A stretch of 64,000 bases of DNA from an uncultured Christensenella sp. (GCA_905203015.1 CAJKUC010000001.1:248001-312000); one strand, 5' to 3'. Numbered from the stretch's first letter, positions 42,163 to 50,954 are shown. A program made the numbers and translations. The notes: generated from the letters alone by a model not told the origin.

Positions 42163-42586
42163 CGGTTTTCCGAATCATCATTGCGGGAAAGAAATCTATT
42201 CGATCGGAAAAGATAACGGAGTGCATGAAAACGAATATAGCATCGAGGTGGAAAACGATACGGAAAACGAATGTTTTGTAGTGCAATATACAAGCGCCGA
42301 TGGACACGAAAACGATTCGTTTGAATTTTCTTTTATGATGTATTATAGGAATATGAACACGTTACAACTTGATAAGATGTGGGCAAACGGAAAAAACGCG
42401 CTTATGACCACGGATGAAAACGGCGATGAGATTGTGTTTCAGTATGCCGCGGACTATTATTTTACGAAAATCGCCGGGAACAAGACGTTTTACGTATCGT
42501 ATGCCGCTTTCGGTGAACAAGAAAAAGAGGCAATTTCAAAGAACGATTATTATGTAGTCGTCAGTTCTTATAATTTTTATCCGTGA
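42062..42586 (+). CDS. Membrane-anchored small external protein, paralogue 2
   Basis: 174 residues with the same layout as its upstream neighbour and nearly identical first ~33 residues, then a divergent external domain. The order of conserved blocks is the same: I-E-V-E-N-D-T-E-N-E-C-F-V-V-Q-Y, F-E-F-S-F, T-D-E-N-G-D-E-I-V-F and G-N-K-T-F-Y-V-S-Y-A-A-F-G-E. The middle of the domain (M-M-Y-Y-R-N-M-N-T-L-Q) is unrelated in detail to copy 1, as if under diversifying change. The gene is A/T-rich like the peptidase gene. Confidence 0.75.
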   Translation: MTKKAKKTVKIVIACLFVAVLIGFIVFELLFIFVGFPNHHCGKEIYSIGKDNGVHENEYSIEVENDTENECFVVQYTSADGHENDSFEFSFMMYYRNMNTLQLDKMWANGKNALMTTDENGDEIVFQYAADYYFTKIAGNKTFYVSYAAFGEQEKEAISKNDYYVVVSSYNFYP

Positions 42587-42618
42587 TCGGTGAGACCGAT
42601 TGCGAGGAGAATTGAATT

Positions 42619-43104
42619 ATGGAAGAAAAAAAGAAGGGAAAAAAAGCATGGAAAATCGCGGCGGGCATTATCGGCGCCGTGATGATTGCCGCGATAATTT
42701 ATTGCATGGCGGCGGCGATGATGCCGCTGGGGCCGGGCGGCGTACGAATTTATTATGTGGGCGACGATTATAAAACGTCTGCCTATACGTTGAACGTGAA
42801 AAACGACGAAGAAAACGAGCGGTTTGTGTTCACTTATCTGGCGGCGGAAGGGAAAGAAAACGAAGAGAATGCCTTTTGCTTCGATTTTCAGAACGACCAA
42901 AGCGGGCAGGAAAGCACATCGGGATTCACCTGCACAGACGAGGGAGGGGAAGAGATCGTGCTCGGCGGAGAAAAATACGTCTTTACGGGCGGAAAGACGT
43001 TTTACGTATCGTATGCCGCTGCGGGCGAGGCGAAAACGGCGATTGCCGCGGGGCAGTACAGCGTCGGCAACGGAAACGTTTCGTTTTTGGGAAAAAAGGC
43101 ATGA
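42619..43104 (+). CDS. Membrane-anchored small external protein, paralogue 3
   Basis: 161 residues with RBS GAGGAG. Again a Lys-rich start, one helix (I-A-A-G-I-I-G-A-V-M-I-A-A-I-I-Y), and an external domain with L-N-V-K-N-D-E-E-N-E-R-F-V-F-T-Y, C-T-D-E-G-G-E-E-I-V-L and G-K-T-F-Y-V-S-Y-A-A-A-G-E. Its base composition is much more G/C-rich than copies 1 and 2, close to the rest of the window, so it may be the older resident copy from which the others were derived or recombined. Function unknown. Confidence 0.72.
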   Translation: MEEKKKGKKAWKIAAGIIGAVMIAAIIYCMAAAMMPLGPGGVRIYYVGDDYKTSAYTLNVKNDEENERFVFTYLAAEGKENEENAFCFDFQNDQSGQESTSGFTCTDEGGEEIVLGGEKYVFTGGKTFYVSYAAAGEAKTAIAAGQYSVGNGNVSFLGKKA

Positions 43105-43186
43105 GAAGTTTGTAAAACGTTTTTAAAAGCGGCGAAAAAAATCGTTTTTAAAAATTGTGAATTTATACAAAACCACGAAAAATGAT

Positions 43187-43215
43187 TTGATTTTTATTTT
43201 CCGATATGGTAGAAT
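43187..43215 (+). promoter_or_regulatory. Promoter of the four-helix membrane protein gene
   Basis: TTGATT, 17 bases, TAGAAT, 55 bases before the start codon. Confidence 0.65.
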
Positions 43216-43269
43216 GAATTTACGGCGAGAGAATTTTCGTCGGATAAAAAATATTTTCGGAGGGCTGTT

Positions 43270-43809
43270 ATGGCTAAGAAAAAATCGTCCAAGAAATTAT
43301 TGGGCAGCATTTTAAGCGGCGTTACGATTCTCTTTGCGATCGTTGCGTTTTGCATGATCTTCGTCAAGTCGGTGAAAGTTATGTCCGGCGAAAACGAAGT
43401 GCTTTCGTTCACGGGAGCGCAGACGGTGTTCGGGTATACGTGGAAAAAGGAAGTGCTGGGTACTACGCTCAGCGCGAAAATTCTCGATTTCTCGTTTATG
43501 AACCTTCTGCCGTACCTTCTGTTGATTGCGGGTATTCTTTTCGCGGCGCTCGGCTATGCGGGCAAGATCGGATTCCTTATGAATATCCTCGCGACGGCGG
43601 CGTTCGTTGTGGCGGCGGTGTTCTTCTTCCTCGCTCCGCAGTTCGTCGTGGTGGCGGAATCGGGCAGCAGCATTGTGGATTCTGCGGTGAACAGTATCGT
43701 AAGCGCGTTGAAAGACGACGGCGCTACGGTGGCGATCGGCGGTATTCTTGCGAGCGTGTTCTCTGCGATTGCCGCGGTTTGCTCGGGATTGAAAATTTTC
43801 GTGAAATAA
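43270..43809 (+). CDS. Four-helix membrane protein, function unknown
   Basis: 179 residues with a strong RBS (GGAGGG). Lys-rich start, then four hydrophobic segments at ~10-32, ~72-92, ~98-120 and ~150-172. Between helices 1 and 2 is an external segment (V-M-S-G-E-N-E-V-L-S-F-T-G-A-Q-T-V-F-G-Y). The helix 3-4 loop is small and polar. I recognise no family and no enzymatic motif. It has its own promoter and base composition typical of the window, so it seems independent of the preceding peptidase cassette. Confidence 0.7.
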   Translation: MAKKKSSKKLLGSILSGVTILFAIVAFCMIFVKSVKVMSGENEVLSFTGAQTVFGYTWKKEVLGTTLSAKILDFSFMNLLPYLLLIAGILFAALGYAGKIGFLMNILATAAFVVAAVFFFLAPQFVVVAESGSSIVDSAVNSIVSALKDDGATVAIGGILASVFSAIAAVCSGLKIFVK

Positions 43810-44006
43810 AAAAGAGTTGCGGCGCGGCATAAAACGCGCGCCGTAATCGGAAAAATCGCGCAAGGCGCGGGGTATGCCCTTATCTTTTCGGAAGAGGCGA
43901 TGCTCCGCGTTTTTGCTTTTTGCGGCGTTTTCGCGCGGCTGCCGTTTTTTTGTATTACGGGGCTTTTCCGGAAATCGATTTCGTACGGGCGGTGGGTGCA
44001 AGCAGA

Positions 44007-44035
44007 TTGACTTCGCCCGAAAAATCTGATATAAT
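44007..44035 (+). promoter_or_regulatory. AlkD-like gene promoter
   Basis: TTGACT, 17 bases, TATAAT. The motif TTGATATAAT recurs just downstream at 44040. Confidence 0.85.
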
Positions 44036-44082
44036 CAACTTGATATAATAAACGCGACGGCTAAAAAGAGGACGGAGGAAAC

Positions 44083-44802
44083 ATGCAACTTTGTAAAGAG
44101 CGATGGACGAAAGCAGACGGCGAAGAATTTCAGAAATATCTGTATACTTTCTCGAAAGGGGAAGAAAAGGGCGCATGGGAAAAACGTATCGTGAATACCG
44201 CTTTGCCCGCGATCGCCGTACCGGGCAAAGAGATCGATTCGATCGTGCGGAAAATCGCCAAAGGTAATTTTCTTTCGTTTCTCGATCTGTGGCTGTGGGA
44301 AAATCATTCCGACGTGCTGATCAACGGGAAACTGATCGGAAAAATCAAGGATTTCGGCACGATGAAAAGTTATCTGACGGAATTCGATTTCCGCGCGGAC
44401 AACTGGTCCGCCACGGATTGCATACGTTTTTCGTTTACGAAGGAAAACAAGGAAGATTTTTTTAATCTCGCCTGCGGATTTATCCGCGATCCGCATGTGT
44501 TCGTACGGCGGCAGGGGCTGATTATCCTTCTGAAAATGACGTCGTTTTCCGAATACGAAGACGGGATTCTGCGGGCGGCGGATTCGCTCTTTTCCGAAAC
44601 GGAATATTACGTGAATATGGCGAACGCCTGGCTGATCGCCGAGTGTTTCACGAAATTTCGCGATAAAACGTTTGCGTATTTAAACGGCGCGCCGCACTTA
44701 AACGCGTTTACGCTGAATAAAGCGATTTCAAAGTGCAGAGATTCTTATCGCGTTTCGGCGGAAGACAAAGCGTTTCTCGCCACGTTGCGCGTAAGAAAAT
44801 AA
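44083..44802 (+). CDS. DNA alkylation repair protein, AlkD-like
   Basis: 239 residues with RBS GGAGGA. Helical HEAT-like repeat protein with the recognisable parts of the AlkD family: W-E-K-R-I-V-N-T near the N-terminus, N-W-S-A-T-D-C-I-R-F at ~105-115, V-R-R-Q-G-L-I-I-L-L, and E-Y-Y-V-N-M-A-N-A-W-L-I-A-E-C-F-T-K-F, then L-N-K-A-I-S-K-C-R-D-S-Y-R-V. Family members excise positively charged alkylated bases without flipping them. It is expressed from its own promoter and precedes the SbcD/YhaN-like pair, another DNA-maintenance function. Confidence 0.85.
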   Translation: MQLCKERWTKADGEEFQKYLYTFSKGEEKGAWEKRIVNTALPAIAVPGKEIDSIVRKIAKGNFLSFLDLWLWENHSDVLINGKLIGKIKDFGTMKSYLTEFDFRADNWSATDCIRFSFTKENKEDFFNLACGFIRDPHVFVRRQGLIILLKMTSFSEYEDGILRAADSLFSETEYYVNMANAWLIAECFTKFRDKTFAYLNGAPHLNAFTLNKAISKCRDSYRVSAEDKAFLATLRVRK

Positions 44803-44902
44803 TCCGCTGATCGGCGAAATAATTTGCGGCTTCTTTGCGGATCATCCGCTTTGCGGCAGGTTCGGAGGCGGGGGAGACGGTATGCGCCCGAAAAAAACGT
44901 TC

Positions 44903-44932
44903 TTGACAAAACGCCCCGATCGGGTGTATAAT
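44903..44932 (+). promoter_or_regulatory. Promoter of the nuclease/ATPase pair
   Basis: TTGACA, 18 bases, TATAAT. The spacer contains the perfect palindrome CCCGATCGGG at 44915-44924. Confidence 0.85.
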
Positions 44933-44994
44933 AAAAGGCGTAAAAAAAGGGAAAATAAAAACGCACCGAAAATAACGGGAGGAAGATAAAAACA

Positions 44995-46098
44995 GTGAAA
45001 ATCATACATTGTGCGGATTTGCATCTGGGCTCGAAAATGCGTGCGAAACTGCCGGAAGAAAAAGCGGAAGAGCGGCGCGGGGAAGTGCGGGAAGCGTTTG
45101 AAAAGATGCTGCGCTACGCAAAAGAAAACGGCGCGGAAGCCGTGCTGATTTCGGGCGACGCATTCGATTCCGATCGCCCCGCCATGCGGGATAAACAGTT
45201 GTTTTATCGCGCCGTGGAAGCGCACAAAGAACTTACGTTTTTTTACCTGCGCGGCAATCACGACGCGAAAGAGGAAAATTCGCTTACGGAAGATTTGCCG
45301 AATCTTTTCACGTTCGGAAACGAGTGGACGACGTATTCTTTCCGCGGAGTGAATATAACGGGAGCGGAATGGCACGCGGAAAACGCTGAAAAATTATACG
45401 CTTCGTTGTCTTTGCCCGAAAACGGCGTGAATATCGTGTTGCTTCACGGCGATATCGGCGGCGAAATCGATCTGCGGCGGCTGAAAGAAAAAAACATCGA
45501 TTATCTTGCGCTCGGGCATATCCATTCTTTTTCGGAAGGGAAGATCGACGAGCGGGGAACGTATGCGTACAGCGGCTGTCTTGAAGGACGCGGATACGAC
45601 GAGTGCGGCAAAAAAGGGTTCGTTCTGCTGAACGTTATTCCGCAGGATCCCGGGGGTATGGGCGCGAAAAACGCCGCAGGCGGGGAGAAAAAAATATCCG
45701 TTGCGTTCGTGCCGTCGTCGATCCGCGAGATCACGGAATACCGCGTGGACGTTTCCGCGGCGAAGAACGATTACGAAGCGCGCGAGATCGTGCGGCGCGC
45801 CGTGGTTTCGCCGCAGAAAGATATGGTGCGCGTATATCTTACGGGCGAAGTGGGCTTCGATCGCAGAGCGCTGGAAAAATCCGTGAGCGAATCTTTAAGC
45901 GGGCGGTATTATTATGTGAGCGTGAAAGACGAAACGCGCGCGAAATGCGATTTTGCGGCGTATGCGGCGGAAAATAATTCTCTGAAAGGGGAATTCGTGC
46001 GTCTTACGCTGGCGAGGGAAGATCTTACGGCGGAAGAAAAAGACGCCGTGATCCGCCTCGGGATCAACGTTCTCGAAAACGGGGAAGCGGAACTTTAA
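44995..46098 (+). CDS. SbcD/YhaO-like DNA repair metallophosphoesterase
   Basis: 367 residues from a GTG preceded by GGAGGAAG. Calcineurin-like phosphoesterase motifs in order: D-L-H-L-G at 8-12, S-G-D-A-F-D-S-D near 57, L-R-G-N-H-D near 85, H-G-D-I near 149 and L-G-H-I-H near 171. A capping C-terminal region follows. With the SMC-like ATPase encoded 23 bases downstream it should form a nuclease complex of the Mre11/Rad50 type that processes DNA ends. The pairing matches yhaO-yhaN as well as sbcD-sbcC. Confidence 0.88.
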   Translation: MKIIHCADLHLGSKMRAKLPEEKAEERRGEVREAFEKMLRYAKENGAEAVLISGDAFDSDRPAMRDKQLFYRAVEAHKELTFFYLRGNHDAKEENSLTEDLPNLFTFGNEWTTYSFRGVNITGAEWHAENAEKLYASLSLPENGVNIVLLHGDIGGEIDLRRLKEKNIDYLALGHIHSFSEGKIDERGTYAYSGCLEGRGYDECGKKGFVLLNVIPQDPGGMGAKNAAGGEKKISVAFVPSSIREITEYRVDVSAAKNDYEAREIVRRAVVSPQKDMVRVYLTGEVGFDRRALEKSVSESLSGRYYYVSVKDETRAKCDFAAYAAENNSLKGEFVRLTLAREDLTAEEKDAVIRLGINVLENGEAEL

Positions 46099-46121
46099 AG
46101 CGGCGCGGGGAGAATAAAACT

Positions 46122-48755
46122 ATGAAAATTCTGTTTTGCGAAGTGGAAAACTACGGAAAAATATCGGGGCGAAAAATCGTATTCGACGGAAATCTTCCGC
46201 AGTTCTGCGAGGATAACGGCAAGGGGAAAACAACGCTCTGTTCTTTTTTGCGCGTGATGTTTTACGGTATGGAAACGCGGAGAGAAAAGGACGTCGTTTT
46301 CGGCGACAGAGAGCATTTTTATCCGTTTTCGGGCGGAAGATTCGGCGGCTCGGTGACGTTTTTATACGGCGGAAAAACCTGCCGTATCGAACGCTTTTTC
46401 GATGAAAAATCCGCCACGAAAGATACCTTCCGCTATTTCGAGAACGACGAAGTGAAAGAAGCGAACCCAAGCACGATAGGAAAGGAGATTTTCGGCATGG
46501 ACGAAGAGGCGTTCGGAAGATCGCTGCTCTTCGATTCGCGCGACGCGGAAATTTCCGCCACGGTGGGTATGCGCGAAAAACTGGGCGCGGTGGCGGAAGG
46601 CACGGGAAAGGGCGGAAACGCCGCCGATGCCATAGCCTTGTTAGAGAAAAAACGCAAGGAAATCTGCGGAGACAGAAAAAACGCGAATTCCGAAATGTAT
46701 CGCCTCGAAGCGGAGCGTGCCGCTTTGGATAAAGAGATCGATTCGCTGAAAGAAAAAACGGCGAAACTCGATTATTTGTATACCGAACGCGCCCGATTGC
46801 AGGCGGAAATCTCTTCGGACGAAAAAACGTTGAACGCGCTTCGCGAAAAGGAAACGCTGAACGCGAAAAAAGAGACGTATCTGAATTATCTTTCTTTGGC
46901 GCAGGAACAGAAAAACAAGCGCGAAGAATTGCAGGCGAGGTACCCGGCGGGGGTGTTTACGGAAGCGGAAATCGATCGTCTGAAAAGGGCGCAGAACGAA
47001 GAAGCGAAATTGAAAGGCGTTCTTTCCGCCGACGGTTTTCCGAGAGAAAAAAGCGATCTTCTCTGCCGCTATGAGGCGGCGTTCGCTTCGGGCGTTCCTT
47101 CGGAAGAAACGATACAGGGCGTAGAGCAAAGCATTTCGGAACTCGGCAGAATCGAAGCGGCGTTGTCGACGGAGCGCGGATTAAACGAACGGGAAAAGGC
47201 GTTGTTTACGCGATTCGACGGGAAAAACGGGGCGGAAAGCGATTTTTCGCGCGCCGCGCAACTTTCAAAAGCATATCGCGATTCGGAACGCGAAATCGTG
47301 GAAGAAGCGGCAAAACTCGCCGCTGCCACGGCGGAAAACGTTGCGGCGAAACATGCGGGAGAAAAGAAAAAAGGCAAATCCGCGGGAATTTTTGCCGTTG
47401 CGGGCGCATTGCTTCTGCTTCTCGGCGCGGTTCTTTGCTTCGTGAAAACGGCGATCGGCGTTCCCGTGATCGTCGTCGGCTGTATTTCGCTGCTTTTGGC
47501 GGCGAAAAATCGCAAAACGAAAGATAACGCCGCAGAGGCGGATTTCGTATCGTCCGCCGACGGAAAACTTGCCGCGCTGAAGGAAGAACGGGGCCGTCTG
47601 GCTGCGGAAATCGGCGCGTTTTTAACGCGCTACGGCTACCCTGCGGAAGAAATTACCGCCTCGCTCGATCGCGCCGCGAACGATTATGTGGATTATCTGG
47701 CGGCGAAAAAAAGTTTCGGCGCGTATACGGAAGAACGGCGCGCGTCGGAGCGCCGCAAGCAATCGATCGAAAACGCGCTGACGGAATATTTCGCGCCGTA
47801 TCGTCTGACGGATGGAACGTATTCCGAACGGCTCAGACGTTTAAAAAACTGGATGGATAAATATGCGGATCTGCGCGAAGAAAAACGCCGCGCGGAAGAA
47901 CGGACGGCACAGGCAACGGCGAGAATCCGCGAAATAGAAAAGGACGCGGCGGAGATTTTTGCCGCAAGAAGGCTTGCGCTTCCGCAGGCGGAGAACATGC
48001 AGAAAACGATCGGAACGCTGTCTGCCGATTCGGCGGAATACGCAAGATGCGTTGCGGACGAAAAGGTCTATGCGGAAAAGGCGGCGAAATACCTCGAAGA
48101 ACAAAAACTGCCAGAGATTCTCATTCCGGAATTTACGGAAAAGAAAGAGGGTAAGGGCGCGGAAACGGGCGAAACGGCGGCTGCGGCTACGACGCGCTTA
48201 AACGAAAAGAGGGGGGAATCGGCGCGCATCGATCGCGAGATCATGGAAACGGAAGCCGCGCTCGATCGCCTGGCGGAAAAGGAAAAACTGCGCGCCGAAA
48301 ACGACGAAAAATATGCCGACGCAAAGGCGCGGCTTTCCGTGTATCGCACAACGATCGAACTGATTCGCCTTGCCGACGATAATCTTATGCGGCGGTATGT
48401 GGAGCCCGTGCGCGGGAGGTTCGTGGCGTATGCGGATCTGATAGAAAAAGAACTCGGCTGGGAAGTGACGATGAACCGCGATTTTTCGCTGTCGTTCTCA
48501 CGCGGCGGGGCACGGCGGAAAGACGGGCATTTAAGCGCGGGCGTGCGTTCCGTATGCGCGTTTTGTCTGCGGCTTTCTCTGATTGACGAAATGTTCGCGG
48601 GGCGGGAGCAGCCGTTTCTGATTCTCGACGATCCTTTCGTTCACCTCGACGAAGAACATTTTAATCGCACCGCGGCGCTCGTGCGCAAAATTGCGGAGCA
48701 AAGGCAGTTGATTTATTTCACGTGCCATTCTTCCCGTAAAGTGGTAATGGAATAA
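46122..48755 (+). CDS. SbcC/YhaN-like SMC-type ATPase with membrane hairpin in the coiled coil
   Basis: 877 residues. Walker A is E-D-N-G-K-G-K-T-T near 31-39 and the C-terminal half-site has the signature H-L-S-A-G-V-R-S and Walker B L-I-L-D-D-P-F-V-H-L-D. Between them are long Glu/Lys/Ala-rich coiled coils. In the middle, residues ~420-463, two hydrophobic segments (A-G-I-F-A-V-A-G-A-L-L-L-L-L-G-A-V-L and G-V-P-V-I-V-V-G-C-I-S-L-L-L) are separated by a few residues, as in YhaN rather than SbcC. The complex may therefore be membrane-tethered. No zinc-hook C-x-x-C is seen. Confidence 0.85.
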   Translation: MKILFCEVENYGKISGRKIVFDGNLPQFCEDNGKGKTTLCSFLRVMFYGMETRREKDVVFGDREHFYPFSGGRFGGSVTFLYGGKTCRIERFFDEKSATKDTFRYFENDEVKEANPSTIGKEIFGMDEEAFGRSLLFDSRDAEISATVGMREKLGAVAEGTGKGGNAADAIALLEKKRKEICGDRKNANSEMYRLEAERAALDKEIDSLKEKTAKLDYLYTERARLQAEISSDEKTLNALREKETLNAKKETYLNYLSLAQEQKNKREELQARYPAGVFTEAEIDRLKRAQNEEAKLKGVLSADGFPREKSDLLCRYEAAFASGVPSEETIQGVEQSISELGRIEAALSTERGLNEREKALFTRFDGKNGAESDFSRAAQLSKAYRDSEREIVEEAAKLAAATAENVAAKHAGEKKKGKSAGIFAVAGALLLLLGAVLCFVKTAIGVPVIVVGCISLLLAAKNRKTKDNAAEADFVSSADGKLAALKEERGRLAAEIGAFLTRYGYPAEEITASLDRAANDYVDYLAAKKSFGAYTEERRASERRKQSIENALTEYFAPYRLTDGTYSERLRRLKNWMDKYADLREEKRRAEERTAQATARIREIEKDAAEIFAARRLALPQAENMQKTIGTLSADSAEYARCVADEKVYAEKAAKYLEEQKLPEILIPEFTEKKEGKGAETGETAAAATTRLNEKRGESARIDREIMETEAALDRLAEKEKLRAENDEKYADAKARLSVYRTTIELIRLADDNLMRRYVEPVRGRFVAYADLIEKELGWEVTMNRDFSLSFSRGGARRKDGHLSAGVRSVCAFCLRLSLIDEMFAGREQPFLILDDPFVHLDEEHFNRTAALVRKIAEQRQLIYFTCHSSRKVVME

Positions 48756-48845
48756 GGCGTTGGAAACGTAACGCATTCCGCCGGTTCCGGTAAATGCCGA
48801 GCCGACGAAAAAACGGTGAAAACCGTGAGGTTGAACGCCGATACC

Positions 48846-48886
48846 AAAAATCTCTTTTTCGTAAATCAACGAAAAAGAGATTTTTT
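48846..48886. terminator. Strong bidirectional terminator
   Basis: AAAAATCTCTTTTTCGT pairs with ACGAAAAAGAGATTTTT around AAATCA, with T-runs on both strands. It separates the ATPase gene from the convergent murG-yunB unit. Confidence 0.9.
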
Positions 48887-48952
48887 ATCTGCCAGGATGC
48901 AGAACGTTGTCATGTTGTTCACGGGAAGAGGAAAGCCGCGGCAAATAAGGTG

Positions 48953-49687
48953 CTATGCCGTCGCGGTTTTTCCGAGCAGACCGGTTTGCAGATAGGTATC
49001 GGGGATTTTTCCCACCAGTACGCATTCGCCTGCAAGAACGTCGGTCTGAACGGCGAAATTATCCGTGCGCGAAGCCATCACGATGCTTATATCGGCGATG
49101 ACGTTGAGATAAATTGAATGTTTCGTCTGGTTGATGCCCACGCTTTCAAAGCCCGAAGAAAAGGAACAGATTACGCTGCAGACGGGCAGAATATCGATAT
49201 TGATTTTTTTTCCCACGCCCGATAACGCTTTGATCCCCGTAAGCGCGCCTACGGGGATTTTTACGCCGTTTTCTCCCGTTTCACGCAGATATTTTTGCGA
49301 AAGCGAGGCTGTGTCGCGGGCGATTTTATTGATTTTCAGCGCGTTTGCCGAAATCGCGGCGATATTTCCCTCATCGTCGCGCTCGATTGAAACGAGATCT
49401 TCGTAAGAGGGGTGATCGCCCAACGTTTTGTAAACGGCGTCGTTGATCGCTTCGATTGCCGAAGAGCGCATCGTCGCCTCGCTCACGGAAATCAGCACCG
49501 TGGTCACGTTCGTCTGAAAATAAATCGCGAACGCGAGAAGTAAGACGAAAATAATGCAAAAAACGCGCAGAAATTTTTTTCTTTTATGAGTGGAACGGCG
49601 ATGTGCGGCGCGCGACGGTATGCATACTTCGCGCCCGTTTTCGTTGCGCACGGCGTAATCGTAGGGCGGCGTATAGGCGCGGCTCAT
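48953..49687 (-). CDS. yunB: Sporulation protein YunB
   Basis: 244 residues. Arg/Lys-rich cytoplasmic N-terminus, one membrane helix (~39-58), then the YunB domain: A-I-N-D-A-V at ~80, Y-E-D-L-V-S-I-E-R-D-D-E-G-N-I-A-A-I-S-A-N-A-L-K-I-N, V-K-I-P-V-G-A-L-T-G and V-C-S-V-I-C-S-F-S-S-G-F-E-S-V-G-I-N-Q-T-K-H. In Bacillus the gene is in the mother-cell sporulation regulon. Its presence points to a spore-former. It overlaps the end of murG by four bases (ATGA), so the two are translationally coupled. Confidence 0.9.
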   Translation of the reverse strand: MSRAYTPPYDYAVRNENGREVCIPSRAAHRRSTHKRKKFLRVFCIIFVLLLAFAIYFQTNVTTVLISVSEATMRSSAIEAINDAVYKTLGDHPSYEDLVSIERDDEGNIAAISANALKINKIARDTASLSQKYLRETGENGVKIPVGALTGIKALSGVGKKINIDILPVCSVICSFSSGFESVGINQTKHSIYLNVIADISIVMASRTDNFAVQTDVLAGECVLVGKIPDTYLQTGLLGKTATA

Positions 49688-50742
49688 GCCTTTTCCTCGC
49701 CGAGGATCGATTCTATCTCCCTCAGAATTTTTTCGTTGCCGTTTTTATCGAACGGGCAATTTTTCAATGATTCCGCCATACGCGTATCGTGCATCGCGTT
49801 TTCCGCGGCGGAAAGAAGGTCTTGCCGTAAACGCGATTCGTCGAGCGTGCGGATCAGTCCGCGTCTTTCAAAATATGCGGCGTTTTCCGCCTGATCGCCG
49901 CGGCTGCCTTTTTGCAGGGGTACGATCAGAGACGGAAGGCGCATAGCGGCGAGTTCAAACAGCGTATTGCTGCCCGCGCGCGCGATCGCAAGATCGGCAA
50001 CGACATAGATTTCGCCCATGTTTTCGGCGTAGGCAATCGGGTGGTACCCGGCGCGGACGGGGGCCGCTTTTGCGTTTTTTTCTCCGAGTATGTGGATAAC
50101 GTTATATTTTTCCGTAAGCGCGGGCAGATTGCAAAAGATCGCTTCGTTGATCGCCGTGCTTCCCGATCCGCCGCCAAAGGCGAGAATCGTCTTTTTGCCG
50201 CCGTTCAGGCGATATTTTCGCCGCGCCGCTTCTTTGTCTGCTGTAAAAAGAACGTCGCGCAAAGGAGAGCCGACGAATTTTCCGTTTTTGAATTTTTCCG
50301 CCGTTTCGGGAAAGGAAGTAAGCACGAAACGGCATTTTTTTGCAATCAGTTTCGTGGCGAGTCCCGGGGAAAGATCGCTTTCGTGCGTTAAAACGGGAAT
50401 TTTTTCCTTTGCCGCGGCGAGGCAGACGGGAAGAGAAACGAATCCGCCTTTCGAGAAAACGAGATCGGGGCGGATTTTTTGCAGAATTTTTCGTGAATCG
50501 CGAATCGCTTTGTATAAAGAAAACGGGATCGCGAAGTTTTTAAGAGTGAACGAACGGACGAGTTTCGGGCATGAAATTTCAAAAAACGGTATACCCGTCG
50601 GCGCGAGCAGACGTTTTTCTATGCCGTTTGTGCCCGCGTAAAATATCTCGTATGCGCCGCGCTTTTTCAGCGCGTCGATCAGCGCGAGATTCGGAACGAC
50701 GTGCCCCGCGCTGCCTCCGCCCGTAAACAGAATTTTTTTCAT
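49684..50742 (-). CDS. murG: UDP-GlcNAc:lipid I N-acetylglucosaminyltransferase
   Basis: 352 residues from the ATG at 50742, where homology starts; an open frame extends 20 codons further. GT28 features: G-G-G-S-A-G-H-V-V-P in the N-terminal Gly-rich loop, F-S-K-G-G-F-V-S-L-P, A-F-G-G-G-S-G-S, and the C-terminal A-R-A-G-S-N-T-L-F-E-L and P-L-Q-K-G-S-R-G-D-Q-A-E-N-A motifs that bind UDP-GlcNAc. It makes lipid II at the inner membrane face. It sits outside a division/cell-wall cluster, coupled instead to yunB; a second MurG elsewhere is possible. Confidence 0.92.
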   Translation of the reverse strand: MKKILFTGGGSAGHVVPNLALIDALKKRGAYEIFYAGTNGIEKRLLAPTGIPFFEISCPKLVRSFTLKNFAIPFSLYKAIRDSRKILQKIRPDLVFSKGGFVSLPVCLAAAKEKIPVLTHESDLSPGLATKLIAKKCRFVLTSFPETAEKFKNGKFVGSPLRDVLFTADKEAARRKYRLNGGKKTILAFGGGSGSTAINEAIFCNLPALTEKYNVIHILGEKNAKAAPVRAGYHPIAYAENMGEIYVVADLAIARAGSNTLFELAAMRLPSLIVPLQKGSRGDQAENAAYFERRGLIRTLDESRLRQDLLSAAENAMHDTRMAESLKNCPFDKNGNEKILREIESILGEEKA

Positions 50743-50954
50743 TTCAGCCGCCTTTTGCGCGTATCCGTATGTTTTTCGCGCATTGTTTTCTACGCCGCGC
50801 ATTATATTGCGGAACGCTTCTTATATTTTGCGAAATTATCTTTTCGTCCTTATATATTATAAGCGTGCGCGCGGGCGGTTATTCCGCATTATCCGTTGCC
50901 GCCCGCATTATTTCGCTTGTTTTTTCCGCATAGAAAAAATCGCTTTTTTGCGAT

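Noticed and set aside
43097..43190. Repeated GTTTTTAAAA motifs after the third paralogue as a terminator
   Set aside because: They are direct, not inverted, so no stable stem forms.
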